Positions 6,520-8,202 of a DNA stretch of 8,202 bases are shown one piece after another; the first letter of the stretch is position 1, and each line of letters begins with the position of its first letter. Position numbers and translations under genes: made by a program. Origin of the DNA: Candidatus Gorgonimonas leptogorgiae (GTDB lineage Bacteria > Pseudomonadota > Gammaproteobacteria > Pseudomonadales > Endozoicomonadaceae); NCBI GenBank assembly GCA_929200515.1, contig CAKNAD010000130.1, positions 1-8,202 on the forward strand, given 5' to 3'. The notes beneath the pieces were generated by a model. It was not told the DNA's origin. It did not search any database and worked only from the letters and a program-made list of their open reading frames with translations.

Positions 6520-8076
6520 TCATAATTCTAGTTTAGTCTTGTGTTTAGGTTTATTTTGGTTGTTATTTCTATATATGATACCCTTTTCAGAGAACATGCT
6601 TTGTATCATTTTTGTATATGTTGTTAATATTCCTTTTTCAGTCTCGCAAGTATTTTTAGAAGTTATATTTTTATCTTCGCCATCAATAAAAATATCTCCA
6701 TTACCAGCTAATTCATTAACTAAACGAATGATTTCTGTTGGGTGACTAATTTTATTATCTCTAATAGTTTGTATTATATTAAATTCTTCTTTGCTATGCT
6801 TTTCTTGTATAATGACAGATGTTACTTCTAGTTCATTGCCATTTCTTTCAAGCCTTATAGTTGCATGATGATTATTCTTAGTAGTAATATGTGGATGAGA
6901 TAGTTTTATCTTTGAAGCTTGTTGAGAAATAATATTTTGTGAATAATCATTAACAATTTCATATGTATTAGTTTTATCAGGAAAGAATTGTTGATATATG
7001 TTATTAGCCAATTTTTTGTCTATTTTAGGTTGACCATTACCTATATAATATCCAATTATAAGTTCATTATGATTATCTTTTAGTTTTTGATGTAAAGCTT
7101 CTTTTTTTTCTTGTAAATCCCTTTTTGATACAATAACGTTTTCATATATTTCGTCAAGTTTTTCTCTTATTACTTGCTCTTGCTCTTTAGTTAGGTGGTT
7201 AGGAGCATTAGATATATCAGTTGCGATATTATTTATATCATCAACTGCAGGATTCTTTTCTTGCATCGCTTGATCAAGTACCGATATTTTTTCTAAACTC
7301 ATACCATTTATTTCACCAGTATTCTCTACATTATCGCCTCTAAATACACCTATATTAGATAACACAATGTCTAAAATATGATCAATACTGTACTCCAGCG
7401 ATCGACTTCTGTAACCAGTATCAACAGATACAACGCTCAAGTGTAAGCATCCTGAAAAAAACGTTAATTGGGCACGATCTGTACTACCTTTATTTATTTC
7501 TTCTTTATTAAAATGTGCAACCATTTTACTGAGGTCATTAATTGATATAAACTTTTTTGCATTTTTAAGAATTACAGAATCTATGATCATTTGAAATTTA
7601 TCTAATTTATTATTAACCATAGTGCTTGATTCTTCTTGATCTTTTCCTATTGTCAGAAATTTTTGTTGCAAATTATCATTAGGGTTGATTTTTTTTAAAT
7701 GTTCTATATTAGCAGCTTCTTGACCTACTTCATGATTAGCTACCCCACCCTGTGCTAGTGCTGTTCTAGGTGCATAATTAGGTTCAGCTGGATTCGGTCT
7801 AGCTCCTGCAACACTAAATAAATTCGATACAGCTACCAACCTAACAAAGTTTTTAGGGTTTATAGCTCGAATAATGTTTCTAGGTTGTAAAAAATTAGCA
7901 GTGGCACAAAAAGCATCGCGACCTTTATGTAGCATACTAACTAGAAAAGGATGTGGCTCTGCATTCTGTGCTTTATGATTTGAGAATTGTCCTGTATCTA
8001 CTACTTTTTCACTGGGTAATTGCTCATTTAGATTATTAGATAATTTCTTACTTCGACTATTAAGTGATACATTCAT
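6520..8076 (-). CDS. hypothetical protein, 518 aa, internal signal-peptide-like segment
   Basis: I do not recognise this protein. The ATG at 8074-8076 has TGGA upstream (GGA at 8085-8087, 8-nt spacing), and the frame runs unbroken to a TGA at 6520-6522. Residues 1-76 are polar with scattered basic residues. A hydrophobic stretch at 77-92 (FVRLVAVSNLFSVAGA) ends in an A-x-A pattern (Ala90, Ala92) before RPNPAEPN, which looks like a signal peptidase site placed unusually far from the start. An alternative start at Met48 (7933-7935) would give a more normal signal peptide but lacks a ribosome binding site. Residues about 150-245 look helical. Residues 295-335 (Glu/Lys-rich) could form a coiled coil. 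Residues about 400-425 look like strands, and the tail is basic (KPKHKTKLEL). No catalytic motif is evident. It converges with the kinase operon, so it is transcribed separately. Export, perhaps towards a host, is plausible but unproven. Confidence 0.85.
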   Translation of the reverse strand: MNVSLNSRSKKLSNNLNEQLPSEKVVDTGQFSNHKAQNAEPHPFLVSMLHKGRDAFCATANFLQPRNIIRAINPKNFVRLVAVSNLFSVAGARPNPAEPNYAPRTALAQGGVANHEVGQEAANIEHLKKINPNDNLQQKFLTIGKDQEESSTMVNNKLDKFQMIIDSVILKNAKKFISINDLSKMVAHFNKEEINKGSTDRAQLTFFSGCLHLSVVSVDTGYRSRSLEYSIDHILDIVLSNIGVFRGDNVENTGEINGMSLEKISVLDQAMQEKNPAVDDINNIATDISNAPNHLTKEQEQVIREKLDEIYENVIVSKRDLQEKKEALHQKLKDNHNELIIGYYIGNGQPKIDKKLANNIYQQFFPDKTNTYEIVNDYSQNIISQQASKIKLSHPHITTKNNHHATIRLERNGNELEVTSVIIQEKHSKEEFNIIQTIRDNKISHPTEIIRLVNELAGNGDIFIDGEDKNITSKNTCETEKGILTTYTKMIQSMFSEKGIIYRNNNQNKPKHKTKLEL

Positions 8077-8105
8077 AAATTTTTTCCATAAAAAATATTT
8101 ATATA

Positions 8106-8133
8106 CGTGGCAGATGAAAATGCTAGGTTTCAG
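8106..8133 (-). repeat. 28-nt imperfect repeat, right copy
   Basis: On the minus strand this reads CTGAAA through GCATTT to CCACG and matches 19-46 at 22 of 28 positions without gaps. It lies 29 nt upstream of the 518-aa gene and may overlap its promoter: the TA-rich stretch just after it, at about 8098-8105, could serve as a -10. I found no matching -35. Confidence 0.6.
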
Positions 8134-8158
8134 GGCTAAGTAAAATAGTTTAATTCAA

Positions 8159-8172
8159 GGCAAAATACTGCC
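8159..8172. repeat. short inverted repeat GGCA/TGCC
   Basis: GGCA (8159-8162) and TGCC (8169-8172) flank a 6-nt AT-rich loop. It is one of two adjacent small inverted repeats far upstream of the minus-strand gene. It could be part of a larger element running off the right edge, or a protein-binding site. Confidence 0.25.
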
Positions 8173-8174
8173 AG

Positions 8175-8188
8175 AATGCAAGTGCATT
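8175..8188. repeat. perfect 6-bp inverted repeat AATGCA/TGCATT
   Basis: AATGCA (8175-8180) and TGCATT (8183-8188) are exact reverse complements separated by AG, giving a compact operator-like site about 100 nt upstream of the 518-aa gene. The symmetry is seen in the sequence; any regulator is unknown. The window ends 14 bases later, so its wider context is cut off. Confidence 0.3.
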
Positions 8189-8202
8189 TCAAAGTGTTTT
8201 AA

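Noticed and set aside
6479..6745. Plus-strand open frame of 88 codons after the GGDEF gene
   Set aside because: Most of it is antisense to the 3' end of the 518-aa gene, no good ribosome binding site is seen, and the peptide resembles no family. The long minus-strand frame explains the region better.
1..8202. CRISPR array, tRNA, rRNA or insertion sequence transposase
   Set aside because: No spaced direct repeats, cloverleaf, ribosomal RNA motif or transposase-like protein was seen on either strand.

Overview
The window is strongly AT-rich (roughly 30% GC by eye). Its proteins are rich in Asn, Lys and Ile, and TAA and TGA act as ordinary stops (standard code). The two recognisable genes are typical bacterial, proteobacteria-like signalling genes; the other two are large proteins I do not recognise. 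This fits a host-associated bacterium with a low-GC genome, such as a Rickettsiales-like or other intracellular proteobacterial symbiont. That placement is an inference from composition and gene style; no taxonomic marker gene is present.

Layout, left to right. (1) 1-271 holds no intact gene. It carries a 28-nt repeat copy (19-46), a start-less open stretch, a weak promoter candidate, and an AT-rich hairpin that ends just before the ribosome binding site of the first gene. (2) 272-1723 (+) encodes a 483-aa protein of unknown function with an acidic N-terminal third, a strand-rich C-terminus and an 8-C tract inside the reading frame. (3) 1808-5068 (+) encodes a 1086-aa membrane histidine kinase: TM, dCache-like sensor, TM, HAMP, GAF, long coiled coil, HisKA, HATPase, and a degenerate receiver. 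(4) 5087-6418 (+), 18 nt downstream and surely co-transcribed, encodes a 443-aa REC-PAS-GGDEF response regulator with an intact diguanylate cyclase site and I-site. (5) 6419-6519 is a short convergent spacer. (6) 6520-8076 (-) encodes a 518-aa unknown protein with a signal-peptide-like hydrophobic segment behind a long N-terminal extension. (7) 8077-8202 is its upstream region, with a second, inverted copy of the 28-nt repeat (8106-8133) and two small inverted repeats.

How it works together: the kinase and the regulator form a two-component route from an extracytoplasmic signal to cyclic di-GMP synthesis. The kinase's own receiver has lost its phosphorylation chemistry, so phosphate most likely passes directly from His703 of the kinase to Asp59 of the regulator. 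No EAL or HD-GYP phosphodiesterase and no recognisable c-di-GMP effector lies in the window. The two unknown proteins flank the signalling pair, and nothing in the sequence proves a functional link. The most unusual points are the degenerate receiver, the C tract that could switch gene 1 off, and the related 28-nt elements lying in inverted orientation at the two ends of the four-gene block.
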